Source: Candidatus Electrothrix rattekaaiensis (GTDB lineage Bacteria; Desulfobacterota; Desulfobulbia; Desulfobulbales; Desulfobulbaceae). Taken from it: DNA of 64,000 nucleotides. The notes below the pieces were generated by a model. The model was not told the origin of the DNA. It worked only from the letters and a program-made list of their open reading frames with translations, and did no database searches. The stretch spans positions 962,640 through 1,026,639 of the forward strand of contig JAVQMD010000001.1 in NCBI GenBank assembly GCA_032595675.1. Direction: 5' to 3'. Below, in pieces: positions 36,960 to 44,255 of the stretch. Every line of letters begins with the position of its first letter. Position 1 is the first letter of the stretch. The position numbers were made by a program, and so were the translations under genes.

Positions 36960-38566
36960 GATTTCACCAACTCAATGAGTTGCAGGCCGGGATCGCCGAG
37001 CGCGGTTGTTTTCTGTTGCCAGGTTTGCAGATGTTGCGGTTGCACTGGGGTTAGGATGTTTTGCGGGGTCGGTTTGCCGACCAAGGCCAGAAGGATAACA
37101 GGTGCTGGCCCGATGGTTTGACGCAGTTGTCCAAGCCAGGAGAGCAGCTCCTCAATAGGGGGCTGCCAAGCCTCAAGAAGGACAAAGATATCTGTGCTCT
37201 TATCCTGCGCCATTGCCATTTTCAAGGCTGCCAGCTCCTCTTCCTCATTCTGTTCCAAGGTCCAGAAGGGGAGCAATTGTGAAAGGGCATAGCCGAGACG
37301 ATGGCGGATCTGCTGTTCCAGCTCGTTGGATGGGCAATCAGGCAGGAGTTCATCGGGAATCAGGGCAATAATCGGAGAAAGAGGGGCATCAGGGGCAAAG
37401 GTTTCTGGTGATCCGCCATCTGGATCTTGCTCCTGTTCGATATTCTGAGGCCCTGGTGCTTCCGGTGTCGTTGTCTTGGAGATCTTGGGTTCGGTACGGG
37501 CTGCGGTGGAGAGCGTCGGGGTTCGCATCCTGTGCAGGGTCTGGCGAAAATAACCCTGTTGAAAATCAAGCTTGGTCAGATCTCGGTACTGCTGGCTGCT
37601 GACGATGATCAGCAAGACCAGTCGGGGCAGCAGGCCATAGCAGAGCACGGAGAGGCAGAGAAAGGGCCACCAGGAGGTGAGGTCTGTATTGACGAGATGA
37701 TAGATTCCCTCCTTGAGTACCAGCCTGGACCCCTCTATCTGACTCAAGGTGGGGATAAAGCTGTTCGGGAGCCAGGACCAGGGCAGGGCGATCCAATGCA
37801 CCAGCTGATGCACCGAGGCAGGCGTGACCTGCAAGGTGCTTTGCCAGCCAAAGGCGAGGTCAGCCCCGATGACCTTGAACAAGGTCGCCGCTAGGACACC
37901 GGTATTAAAGCAGACCCCAAAGACCTGCACCACCAAAAAGAAGGGGCGAAGAAAAACAAGACCGTATCGTTGCCGTATGTGCCTGATGCTGCCGTTATAG
38001 GCTGACCATTTGAGCCGGGTTTCAGCAGAGACCTTTTGCGAGGTCTTTTTCTGCACACCGGCCATGAGCTTATGCAGTAAACTGGTAAAGAGGCGGCGAA
38101 GGAGCCTGTAGAGCAGGGAGGCTTCAATGATATTCTTTCCCTGTATTTTGTGAAAAAAGGAGGAGCCAGCCAAGAGGAGGAAGAGGACTGCCTGGACAAG
38201 GACAAAGACGGCAAAATAGGCTGCCACATTCACCGGTTCCCTGCCGGAATAACTGAGAAAGGAAAAGGCCAGTCCGCCTCCAGAGAAAAGTCCGGCAAAC
38301 AGGGCTATACCGAAAAAGAGGTAGATCATTTCCTGCCAAGTTCTTCCGGGGAGAGCGATCTCGTTCTCTATCTGGTGGAGGGCATCTCGGCGGGAGGAGA
38401 GCCAGGCCCGCAGTAGTTTTGGTGGCTTTGCCTCCTGGGTCGCTGAGGGAAGGTCGGTGTATATCTGCCGGTCACGGGCGGAGAGGTTGTCTATGTCCTC
38501 TCCGTCATCCTGATTGAGGAAGAATTCCAGGTCAATAAGGTCTGCGATGTTCCATAGTTTTTTCAT
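36956..38566 (-). CDS. DUF2868 multi-pass membrane protein, partner of the GTPase
   Basis: This 536-residue protein begins with a cytoplasmic stretch (WNIADLIDLEFFLNQDDGED). About four hydrophobic segments follow (near 85-150, 210-235 and 300-325). A Pro/Glu/Thr-rich linker (about 355-400) leads to a soluble C-terminal domain (about 400-536) with LSPIIALIPDELL and DIFVLLEAWQPPIEELLSWLG. It belongs to the DUF2868 family. The ATGA overlap with the DUF3482 GTPase gene indicates that the two proteins are made together and likely form a complex at the inner membrane. Confidence 0.85.
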   Translation of the reverse strand: MKKLWNIADLIDLEFFLNQDDGEDIDNLSARDRQIYTDLPSATQEAKPPKLLRAWLSSRRDALHQIENEIALPGRTWQEMIYLFFGIALFAGLFSGGGLAFSFLSYSGREPVNVAAYFAVFVLVQAVLFLLLAGSSFFHKIQGKNIIEASLLYRLLRRLFTSLLHKLMAGVQKKTSQKVSAETRLKWSAYNGSIRHIRQRYGLVFLRPFFLVVQVFGVCFNTGVLAATLFKVIGADLAFGWQSTLQVTPASVHQLVHWIALPWSWLPNSFIPTLSQIEGSRLVLKEGIYHLVNTDLTSWWPFLCLSVLCYGLLPRLVLLIIVSSQQYRDLTKLDFQQGYFRQTLHRMRTPTLSTAARTEPKISKTTTPEAPGPQNIEQEQDPDGGSPETFAPDAPLSPIIALIPDELLPDCPSNELEQQIRHRLGYALSQLLPFWTLEQNEEEELAALKMAMAQDKSTDIFVLLEAWQPPIEELLSWLGQLRQTIGPAPVILLALVGKPTPQNILTPVQPQHLQTWQQKTTALGDPGLQLIELVKS

Positions 38567-38642
38567 GCAAGATCTGATCGTTGGTCAAAGGGGCAAGGTC
38601 TTCTGGTTACGCGGAATATTTATATAAGCGACATGAGGCTTT

Positions 38643-39959
38643 TTAGCCTTGCTTTGAGCTGAAAAAAGTTCGTAACACCTGATAGAGATACCAACAATCC
38701 TTACTGGCAGCTGTCTCACGAATGGAATGCATGGCCAGAGAAGGCACCCCTACATCCACCGTATCAACACCGATTTTTGCCGCAGTCAGCGGGCCGATGG
38801 TGGAGCCGCAGCCCATGTCGTTCCGAACAACAAATTCCTGCACAGGAACCCCGGCTTGTTGGCAGAGTAACCGGAACCGGGCCGACGTTCCGGCATTGGT
38901 GGCATAACGCTGGTTGGCGTTCATCTTGATGACCGGTCCCTTGCTCATCAGGGGCTGATGCTGGGGATCATGCTTATCGACAAAATTTGGATGGAGCGCA
39001 TGGGCATTATCCGCCGAGATAAGCAGAGACCTGCGCAGCATGGCCTGCCGTTCGGCCGGATCAGGCAGGAGCCGTTCCAGAATATCGTGCAGAAACGATC
39101 CCTGTGCCCCAACAGCAGAGGTGCTGCCCACCTCTTCATGATCGTTGAGGATGATCATGCAGTTCTGATTTGTTCCGGCGGCAGCGGCAGATAACAGGGC
39201 CTGTAAGGCCGCAAAGCAGGAGATCTGATTGTCCAAGCGTGCCCCGGTAAGAAACTGCTCTTCCAGACCGATCAGGGCGGGCGGCGCAACATCGTAAAAA
39301 AACAGCTCATGGTCGGTAATCGTGATCTGTTTCGGCAACGAATTTTGCGAATACTGGCGGCGCAGCTGCTTCTCAATGACGTTGAGGAAATCCGGTTCCT
39401 CTTCCTCGGTCAGGGAAAGCAGGGGCACCATGTCGGTCTGCCGGTTGACCTCCTGCATTTTATTGGCTTCACTGTTCAGGTGGATAGCCAGATTGGGGAT
39501 GATCGCCAGCGGACGTTTAAAGTCGATCAGGTTGGACTGAAGCTCTGTTGAACCGTCCTCATGCCAAAAGACCCGACCAGCAAGAGAGAGCTCTCTGTCA
39601 AGCCAAGGTCTGAGCAGAGCACCGCCGTAGATCTCTACACCGAGTTGAAAACAATTGCAGGTTTTTATAACGGGCTTTGGCTTGACCTTGAGGCAGGGGC
39701 TGTCCGTGTGAGCACCGACCATTTCCAGAGATCCTGCCTCATCCTGCCAGAGAAAGCCGATCAGGCTGGAATCATTGCGCAGGACAAAATATTTGCCTGC
39801 GGGCAGCTTCTGCCAGGGTTCCTTCTCGTCAAGCTGTTGAAAGCCGCTTTTTTTCAGAAGTTCAACCGCTGAGACAACAGCATGAAAGGCTGTGGGAGAG
39901 GATGCGATAAAATAAGCCAGTTCAAGGGGGTATTTCTTTTCCGCTATCATCGGGGACAA
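38643..39959 (-). CDS. apeB: M18-family aminopeptidase
   Basis: This 438-residue zinc aminopeptidase of the aspartyl aminopeptidase family removes acidic N-terminal residues in the cytoplasm. Metal and catalytic residues appear in GAHTDSP (His, near 81), GARLDNQ (Asp), NDHEEVGS (Glu-Glu, near 274), SADNAHALHP (Asp) and AMHSIRE (His). The length is typical of the family. It stands alone on the minus strand. ATG at 39959 and at 39950 (M4) are both possible starts. Confidence 0.93.
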   Translation of the reverse strand: MSPMIAEKKYPLELAYFIASSPTAFHAVVSAVELLKKSGFQQLDEKEPWQKLPAGKYFVLRNDSSLIGFLWQDEAGSLEMVGAHTDSPCLKVKPKPVIKTCNCFQLGVEIYGGALLRPWLDRELSLAGRVFWHEDGSTELQSNLIDFKRPLAIIPNLAIHLNSEANKMQEVNRQTDMVPLLSLTEEEEPDFLNVIEKQLRRQYSQNSLPKQITITDHELFFYDVAPPALIGLEEQFLTGARLDNQISCFAALQALLSAAAAGTNQNCMIILNDHEEVGSTSAVGAQGSFLHDILERLLPDPAERQAMLRRSLLISADNAHALHPNFVDKHDPQHQPLMSKGPVIKMNANQRYATNAGTSARFRLLCQQAGVPVQEFVVRNDMGCGSTIGPLTAAKIGVDTVDVGVPSLAMHSIRETAASKDCWYLYQVLRTFFSSKQG

Positions 39960-40078
39960 AGACCGTTCAGGTTATATGTGGAGTTTATGCTGCCGCATCT
40001 CTGCATAGCATGTTTTTTGTAAGCCGTCAATTTTCTCCGTGTCGGTCGCAAAAGAAAGCAGCAGGACCGGCACCTCGC

Positions 40079-40567
40079 TCATCGAGAAACCGTTTTTTGA
40101 GATATCTGTTGAGACATCTGTTCCTCTGTATGGTGCGTTGCATCCGCCGCCTCTTTGATGAGCTGAGGGGTTATTTCTTTGAGTTCTTGTAACCGCACAA
40201 GGATTTCTTCGATTTCCTGCATGGAGTTCCTCATGAGTTCAATGCTCTCGTCGCCGAATTCTTTGCGCACGGATTGAGACTCGGAGAGCAGCTGCATGCT
40301 GCTCATCACGTTGTGCAAGAGATAATTGGCGCTACGCACCGTTGCCCTGTAGGTCAGGACTTTTTCCCGATCTTTCTTTTGTTTGAGCCTGACCACATAA
40401 TCACAGAGCATCCCGATAAGGGAAAAGAGAACAACCGGGAGAAACCGTTCGAAAACAGTGTTATGTATCTTATGCACATATTCCATTATGTCAAAGTGAG
40501 TAATGATTTCTATAAGAAACAGGGTGAATGACAGGAAGAAAAGAGAAAAAGTGAACTTGTATTTCAT
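40079..40567 (-). CDS. small membrane protein with kinase-DHp-like helix but no ATPase domain
   Basis: This 162-residue protein has two membrane helices (about 5-25 and 38-58), a basic coiled segment (RLKQKKDREKVL) and a helical cytoplasmic tail. The tail stretch RSANYLLHNVMSSMQLLSES recalls the dimerisation helix of sensor kinases, with a central His. No HATPase domain follows; the frame ends about 75 residues later in a Gln/Ser tail. I moved the start to the eighth Met codon because GGAG lies six bases before it. It may be a kinase stub, a scaffold or an unrelated small sensor; no partner is adjacent. Confidence 0.65.
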   Translation of the reverse strand: MKYKFTFSLFFLSFTLFLIEIITHFDIMEYVHKIHNTVFERFLPVVLFSLIGMLCDYVVRLKQKKDREKVLTYRATVRSANYLLHNVMSSMQLLSESQSVRKEFGDESIELMRNSMQEIEEILVRLQELKEITPQLIKEAADATHHTEEQMSQQISQKTVSR

Positions 40568-40636
40568 GCTGCACTCCGCGTTCCGCAATGAACGTTTGTA
40601 TTTCTTGAGCCGGTAAAAGAGCGATCCAGTGCCGCG

Positions 40637-41914
40637 TTATTTAAAACCTGTATTCGGCGAGGTAATGTCAAATCTCGGGGCTTCCAGCATCCGGTTGATC
40701 TGTTGTTTCAGGTCCGCCTGATCAGGATTGACACTGTCCTGCTCGGCAAGCAGGGCCCAGAGTCGTTCCTGTTCCACCGGATGAATATACTCATCAGGAG
40801 TTCCGTCTTTGAGCTGAATATGGGCGGCCCAGGGAACAAAATAGGTGGTGGCGGGATAGTTTTTATACTCGGAAATATCTATATTCAAGCCAGCAATGTA
40901 CAAAAGATTTTTGCCCTTATATTCATCGCCCCGACGGATGGACTCCACAGTGCGGGCGAATTCAAGCTGAATATTGATTTTTGCGGCCCGTAACGGTGGA
41001 TTCTTTGACGTGACAATGATCGGCATGAATTCAATCAGATTACGTTCCAACAGGATAGACTCATCGGTTTCATGGAAGTCCTCCCGGAAATAGAAGAGAT
41101 CCTCGGTCAGCAGGTCTCCGATACTTTCTCCGGCTCCGTTTTTCCAGATATACCCGGTTGTATCAATCCGTTTACGGAAGGTCTCGGAAACCTCATAGGT
41201 CTGGCTGGTGCTGACCGCTCCGACCGGATGGATATTACCGTTTTCATGAGGCGCGACAATCTGTTCCAGCGATACGACCAGACCGTCTTTCACTGGATGA
41301 GAGGTGAAATCGATAAAGGAATTTTTCACCGTGATCAGGTGTCGTCCCTGCTCATCCCGATGGAGAAATATTCTCTGCGTGGCAAACTCATACTGCTCAA
41401 GATACGGACTGATCACATGGGTTATCTTGCCGCAGGATGCGGAAACGCAGGTTCCGTCCATTTTGGGTCGGATAAATGTACCGTAGGCCCGGGTTATGGG
41501 GTCATAGCCCACATGACTTGCCTGGACAATCACCGAATCCTCTCCATGATGGGCATGGGGGCCGTGCCGATCAGTAGCGACAATACCGCCCACTCGTCCG
41601 TGGTTAAAAGGGAAGGTGCCGAAATGTTTGGTGAGCAGGATGATGGGCCAGCCCTGGTTTTCGTCGGAACAAAAGGCCCTGGAGGGCATGATTTTGTCTT
41701 TCCGGAACCCCAGGGTCATACAGAGATTGTACAGTTTGGGCACAAACTCGGCATAGGAAATAGCAAGGTGATCGACTTTAAAGGGCGCAAGGCTGCGAAT
41801 AATTTTCGGCTGGATATAGGTCTGGGGCATGACGGTTTTATGGTTCAATGAAAAGTGAAAAAGGGTTGTGCAGGATTGCTCGTCCGCCGAAAGACTGCGG
41901 AGTGGCATGTTCAC
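40637..41914 (-). CDS. conserved protein resembling LCIB-type (beta-class) carbonic anhydrase
   Basis: This is a 425-residue soluble protein. The region from 82 to 162 carries C82-S-D84-E, then GG at 109-110, His122-His123, SHVGYD (His134), and SASCGK (Cys161). From memory this order (CxDE, HH, HVG, ACG) follows the LCIB family, where Cys, His and Cys bind zinc and an Asp helps catalysis. The arginine of the usual Asp-Arg dyad is not obvious after C82; D115-R116 is another option. The C-terminal half (about 200-425) is longer than plain LCIB and unassigned. The start is uncertain: GTG 41914, ATG 41908 or ATG 41830. It might alternatively be an unrelated metal-binding conserved hypothetical. 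Confidence 0.5.
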   Translation of the reverse strand: MNMPLRSLSADEQSCTTLFHFSLNHKTVMPQTYIQPKIIRSLAPFKVDHLAISYAEFVPKLYNLCMTLGFRKDKIMPSRAFCSDENQGWPIILLTKHFGTFPFNHGRVGGIVATDRHGPHAHHGEDSVIVQASHVGYDPITRAYGTFIRPKMDGTCVSASCGKITHVISPYLEQYEFATQRIFLHRDEQGRHLITVKNSFIDFTSHPVKDGLVVSLEQIVAPHENGNIHPVGAVSTSQTYEVSETFRKRIDTTGYIWKNGAGESIGDLLTEDLFYFREDFHETDESILLERNLIEFMPIIVTSKNPPLRAAKINIQLEFARTVESIRRGDEYKGKNLLYIAGLNIDISEYKNYPATTYFVPWAAHIQLKDGTPDEYIHPVEQERLWALLAEQDSVNPDQADLKQQINRMLEAPRFDITSPNTGFK

Positions 41915-42005
41915 TGCAACTGGTCATGCAAAAAATGATAATCCCTCTTATGATCTTTATCAACTCATTCTGTAGACAATATTCTTGGTCTGTGTCTCTC
42001 GTTAA

Positions 42006-42083
42006 TTTGTCGGCCAGTTTTTGAATCTCAGCAGGCAACTTTCGGTATGCTTTCTGGAAATCCGAGGAGGTGCAATGCTTCAC
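42006..42083 (-). pseudogene. remnant of a RelE/ParE-like toxin gene (N-terminus only)
   Basis: From GTG 42083 the frame reads KHCTSSDFQKAYRKLPAEIQ and then KLADK, the typical start of small RelE/HigB-like toxins of about 85-90 residues. After residue 26 the similarity stops and the frame runs into unrelated sequence. No antitoxin gene is visible. A palindromic repeat cluster begins eight bases from the start codon. This is a decayed toxin-antitoxin locus. Confidence 0.55.
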
Positions 42084-42090
42084 AGCTATT

Positions 42091-42181
42091 ATCGATCGCC
42101 CCTCCGGGGCGGGGATGTCCGAGAAACAGCGTCCCGGAGGGACTGCCGAAAATAGCCCGGTGTTTCAACACCGGGAACGGA
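42091..42181. repeat. composite palindromic repeat (three hairpins)
   Basis: Three stems follow each other: CGCCCC/GGGGCG (42097-42111), GTCCC/GGGAC (42131-42143) and CCCGGTGTT/AACACCGGG (42156-42175). The second and third, joined by TGCCGAAAATAG, resemble an intergenic repeat I have seen in many bacterial genomes. The following 330 bases (42182-42513) contain no gene I can support. Confidence 0.6.
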
Positions 42182-42513
42182 AACTTGGCTCCCCTCTAAC
42201 TCGCAGATACGCCTGTTGCCTCCTCTCCGCCGCTTCAACCATATCTAACCCCTCCTCCGGCCTCTGTCAAAACAAAATCCTCCTTTTCCCCGGACCTGTC
42301 CCCATGCTTGGTCTTTCCCTGCGCACAGGCCGTTTCCGGCTGGTTTTCAGCGTGCAAAAACAGGAAATCTGTGCTTGAATGCAGGGGTTACCGCTCCGGT
42401 GAGGCATTTCGGCAGTCGGTATGGCAGGCCGGAAAGAGCAGGGCGACCCGGTTGCTGTTGCCTGCGCCTGCCTTGCGGAATAATACCCCTTGATCAGCAA
42501 CTGAACCTCTACC

Positions 42514-42765
42514 TATGAACGCTTCTGCACCACCGCAGAATGGTTCCGCGACAGGTGAGCATCGTTCCGCACCGCCGCAGAATGGTTCTGCGATAGGTAA
42601 GCATCGTTCTGCACCGCTGTAGAATGATCCTGCAACAGGTTAGAACGACTCTGCGCTATCGAAGAATGCCTCTGTGATAGATGAGAATTATTCCGTACTG
42701 TCGATGGATGATTCTGCGACAGATCGGAACGGCTCTGCGCAGTTCCTGAATACTTCCGCACAAGG
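42514..42765. repeat. 21-bp degenerate tandem repeat array 1 (12 units)
   Basis: Twelve 21-base units run without interruption. The best conserved core, GCAGAATGGTTCTGC (perfect at 42577-42591), is an inverted repeat GCAGAA-TGG-TTCTGC. Alternate units are more alike, so a 42-base higher-order period is also visible. The minus strand is open over the array (GTG 42761 to stop 42513) and would encode heptapeptides of the type QNHSAAV/RNDAHLS. No ribosome site precedes that frame. A related array lies at 57354-57535. Confidence 0.8.
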
Positions 42766-42870
42766 GGAGCAGGACCGGCTCCTTGTTGCTCTTTATTAAC
42801 GCATTCCCGACCGTCTTCATGTCATTTATCACAACAGATATCATCGCGGAAGAGGTATCAACATTAGGTA

Positions 42871-42906
42871 AAAAAAAGCCCCTCCCGATGGTTCGGGAGG
42901 GGCTTT
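42871..42906 (-). terminator. intrinsic terminator of the Tat-exported protein gene
   Basis: A perfect 14-base stem AAAGCCCCTCCCGA/TCGGGAGGGGCTTT with a TGGT loop is preceded on the plus strand by seven A. On the minus strand it is therefore followed by a T-run, 57 bases after the reverse gene's stop codon. Confidence 0.93.
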
Positions 42907-42962
42907 CCTGTTCAGTTGCTTCTGAAGCCAGCTATAATGAGCTTTTCAATCCGCTCCCGGAA

Positions 42963-43730
42963 TTACTGCCCATGGACTTTTTTGGCGTAATCGGTAAAGT
43001 CTATGGGGACGTGGGGATTTCCCTTGCTATACCCCTTGCCCCGAATATCGTCTCTTGCGGTTATGGTTCTCACAAAATCGCCTGAACTGTCATGCACCGT
43101 AATTACGCTTTTGAAATCAGAGTTAGCGATACCCTCATGCGTATTCAACGACATAACCAAGGTGGCTTTTTGGATAGTCGCAGAGGCGGGAATGCCGCTC
43201 AGGTCAGCATTAAAATTGGCAGACCCCCGTGTTTTTTTAATCAGCATCGAACCTGATTGTGAACTGGTAAATGTGCCGTCGCTGTGCTTGATGGTAAGTT
43301 TTGCCGAGTCAAACCATATTCCGCAGCTGGCGCAGGCCATCACGCTCTGGGAAAAAACCAAGCTGAACTTACCCGTGCCTGCTGCTGCTATGTTCTGAGT
43401 TTCTTCGGGCACTGCTGCCTCCTCGGATCTGGCTGCTGCAACAGCCGAGTCCTCTACTTCTTCGGGCACCTCGGATGTGGCTGTCGCAACAATCTTGTCC
43501 AGAGCTTCTTTGATCTCCCCAGATGTGATTGCATGGGCAGGAAGGGAGCCAAACTCCATAACCGGCGTTGTCCATTCTTTAGGCAACATGCTGCATCCGG
43601 CCAGAGCGGCACTTCCAATGGCAAGTTTTCGTATTACTGTTCTTCTAGTTATATTCCGTTCTTGGTCAACGGATTGTAGGCACTTGCCGGTTTCATCATT
43701 GATAGAGGATTTCGTTTTGTTAATGGGCAT
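42963..43730 (-). CDS. Tat-exported protein with C-terminal beta-sandwich-like domain
   Basis: This 255-residue protein has a twin-arginine signal (RRTVIRKLAIGSAALAGC, about 29-46). The tail WTTPVMEFGSLPAHA is a pattern I associate with a group of Tat substrates. An Ala/Glu-rich linker (about 68-115) precedes a beta-rich domain (about 118-255) with IQKATLVMSLNTHEG and HVPIDFTDYAKK, which recalls DNRLRE-like modules that decorate large surface proteins. A Cys pair (MACASCG) lies in that domain. LAGC in the signal could act as a lipobox. The gene is single and ends at a strong terminator. The function is unknown. Confidence 0.75.
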   Translation of the reverse strand: MPINKTKSSINDETGKCLQSVDQERNITRRTVIRKLAIGSAALAGCSMLPKEWTTPVMEFGSLPAHAITSGEIKEALDKIVATATSEVPEEVEDSAVAAARSEEAAVPEETQNIAAAGTGKFSLVFSQSVMACASCGIWFDSAKLTIKHSDGTFTSSQSGSMLIKKTRGSANFNADLSGIPASATIQKATLVMSLNTHEGIANSDFKSVITVHDSSGDFVRTITARDDIRGKGYSKGNPHVPIDFTDYAKKVHGQ

Positions 43731-44011
43731 CGTTAATCTCTTTCCTATTTCTATTGTTCAATGGGAGAATAAATGTTCTGACTGTTACGGATTTAGGAGA
43801 GGAGGTGTTTTGACATAACCAACTATCTTATTATCACTGGAAAGTTAAATTACAACATCATAACTGCTATGATAACTATATGGAGGTATTGATAGTCAAG
43901 TCAGCCTCCAGATCTAATTGTACAATATGTGTTTCTTTTGACAATGCAAAATATACATATTTTTCTGGACCAGTCTTGTGTTTTTATGTAAATATGGAGA
44001 GAATAGCATAA
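43731..44011. other. AT-rich intergenic stretch
   Basis: About 280 AT-rich bases lie before the nuclease remnant. They should contain the promoter of the reverse Tat-protein gene. A TTGACA hexamer occurs near 43938 on the plus strand without a matching -10 box. I see no gene. Confidence 0.4.
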
Positions 44012-44158
44012 GATACATATTGTCGGAAAAAGGTGGCGGAACGCATTTGTCATACCCCCTATCTTGCTGATAAACACAAAGTTGTGTTGATCGGCTTAGG
44101 CTTTGATAAAGCGGAGCGTAACCTAATTGATTATTCTGAAGCGGCAGAGGTGCCGTAG
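44012..44158 (+). pseudogene. C-terminal remnant of a PD-(D/E)XK nuclease (DUF1703-like) gene
   Basis: The frame is open from 44012 to TAG at 44156-44158 and reads ...PYLADKHKVVLIGLGFDKAERN.. in two adjacent segments. The pattern Y-L-A-D-x-K-K-V-V-L-I-G-x-x-F-D-x-x-x-R-N is the usual C-terminal end of AAA-ATPase-like/PD-(D/E)XK proteins of the DUF1703 group. An in-frame stop at 44009 and the lack of any start show that only the tail survives. The stop codon lies inside the interspersed repeat at 44153-44190. Confidence 0.55.
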
Positions 44159-44190
44159 GAGCGAACCCCTGTGTTTGCCCTAAATGTCCC
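44153..44190 (-). repeat. interspersed repeat copy B (38 bp)
   Basis: This is the reverse-complement copy of the element at 994-1031, differing at about five of 38 positions. It begins at the end of the nuclease remnant and lies just ahead of the aromatic-pathway fusion gene. Confidence 0.7.
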
Positions 44191-44255
44191 TGCGCGGTAT
44201 AACTCCTCCTCGTTGGCTCCTCGGCGGGAGCTTTATTTTAAGAACACTATCTGTT

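Noticed and set aside
35604-37121. 505-codon open frame on the plus strand
   Set aside because: It is antisense to the DUF3482 GTPase gene, has no recognisable motif and follows the codon shadow of the real gene.
42070-42378. 102-codon frame across the palindromic repeats
   Set aside because: It runs through hairpin repeats and low-complexity sequence; the peptide shows no family pattern.
42514-42765. CRISPR array
   Set aside because: Repeats are contiguous, degenerate and without spacers, and no cas genes are present.
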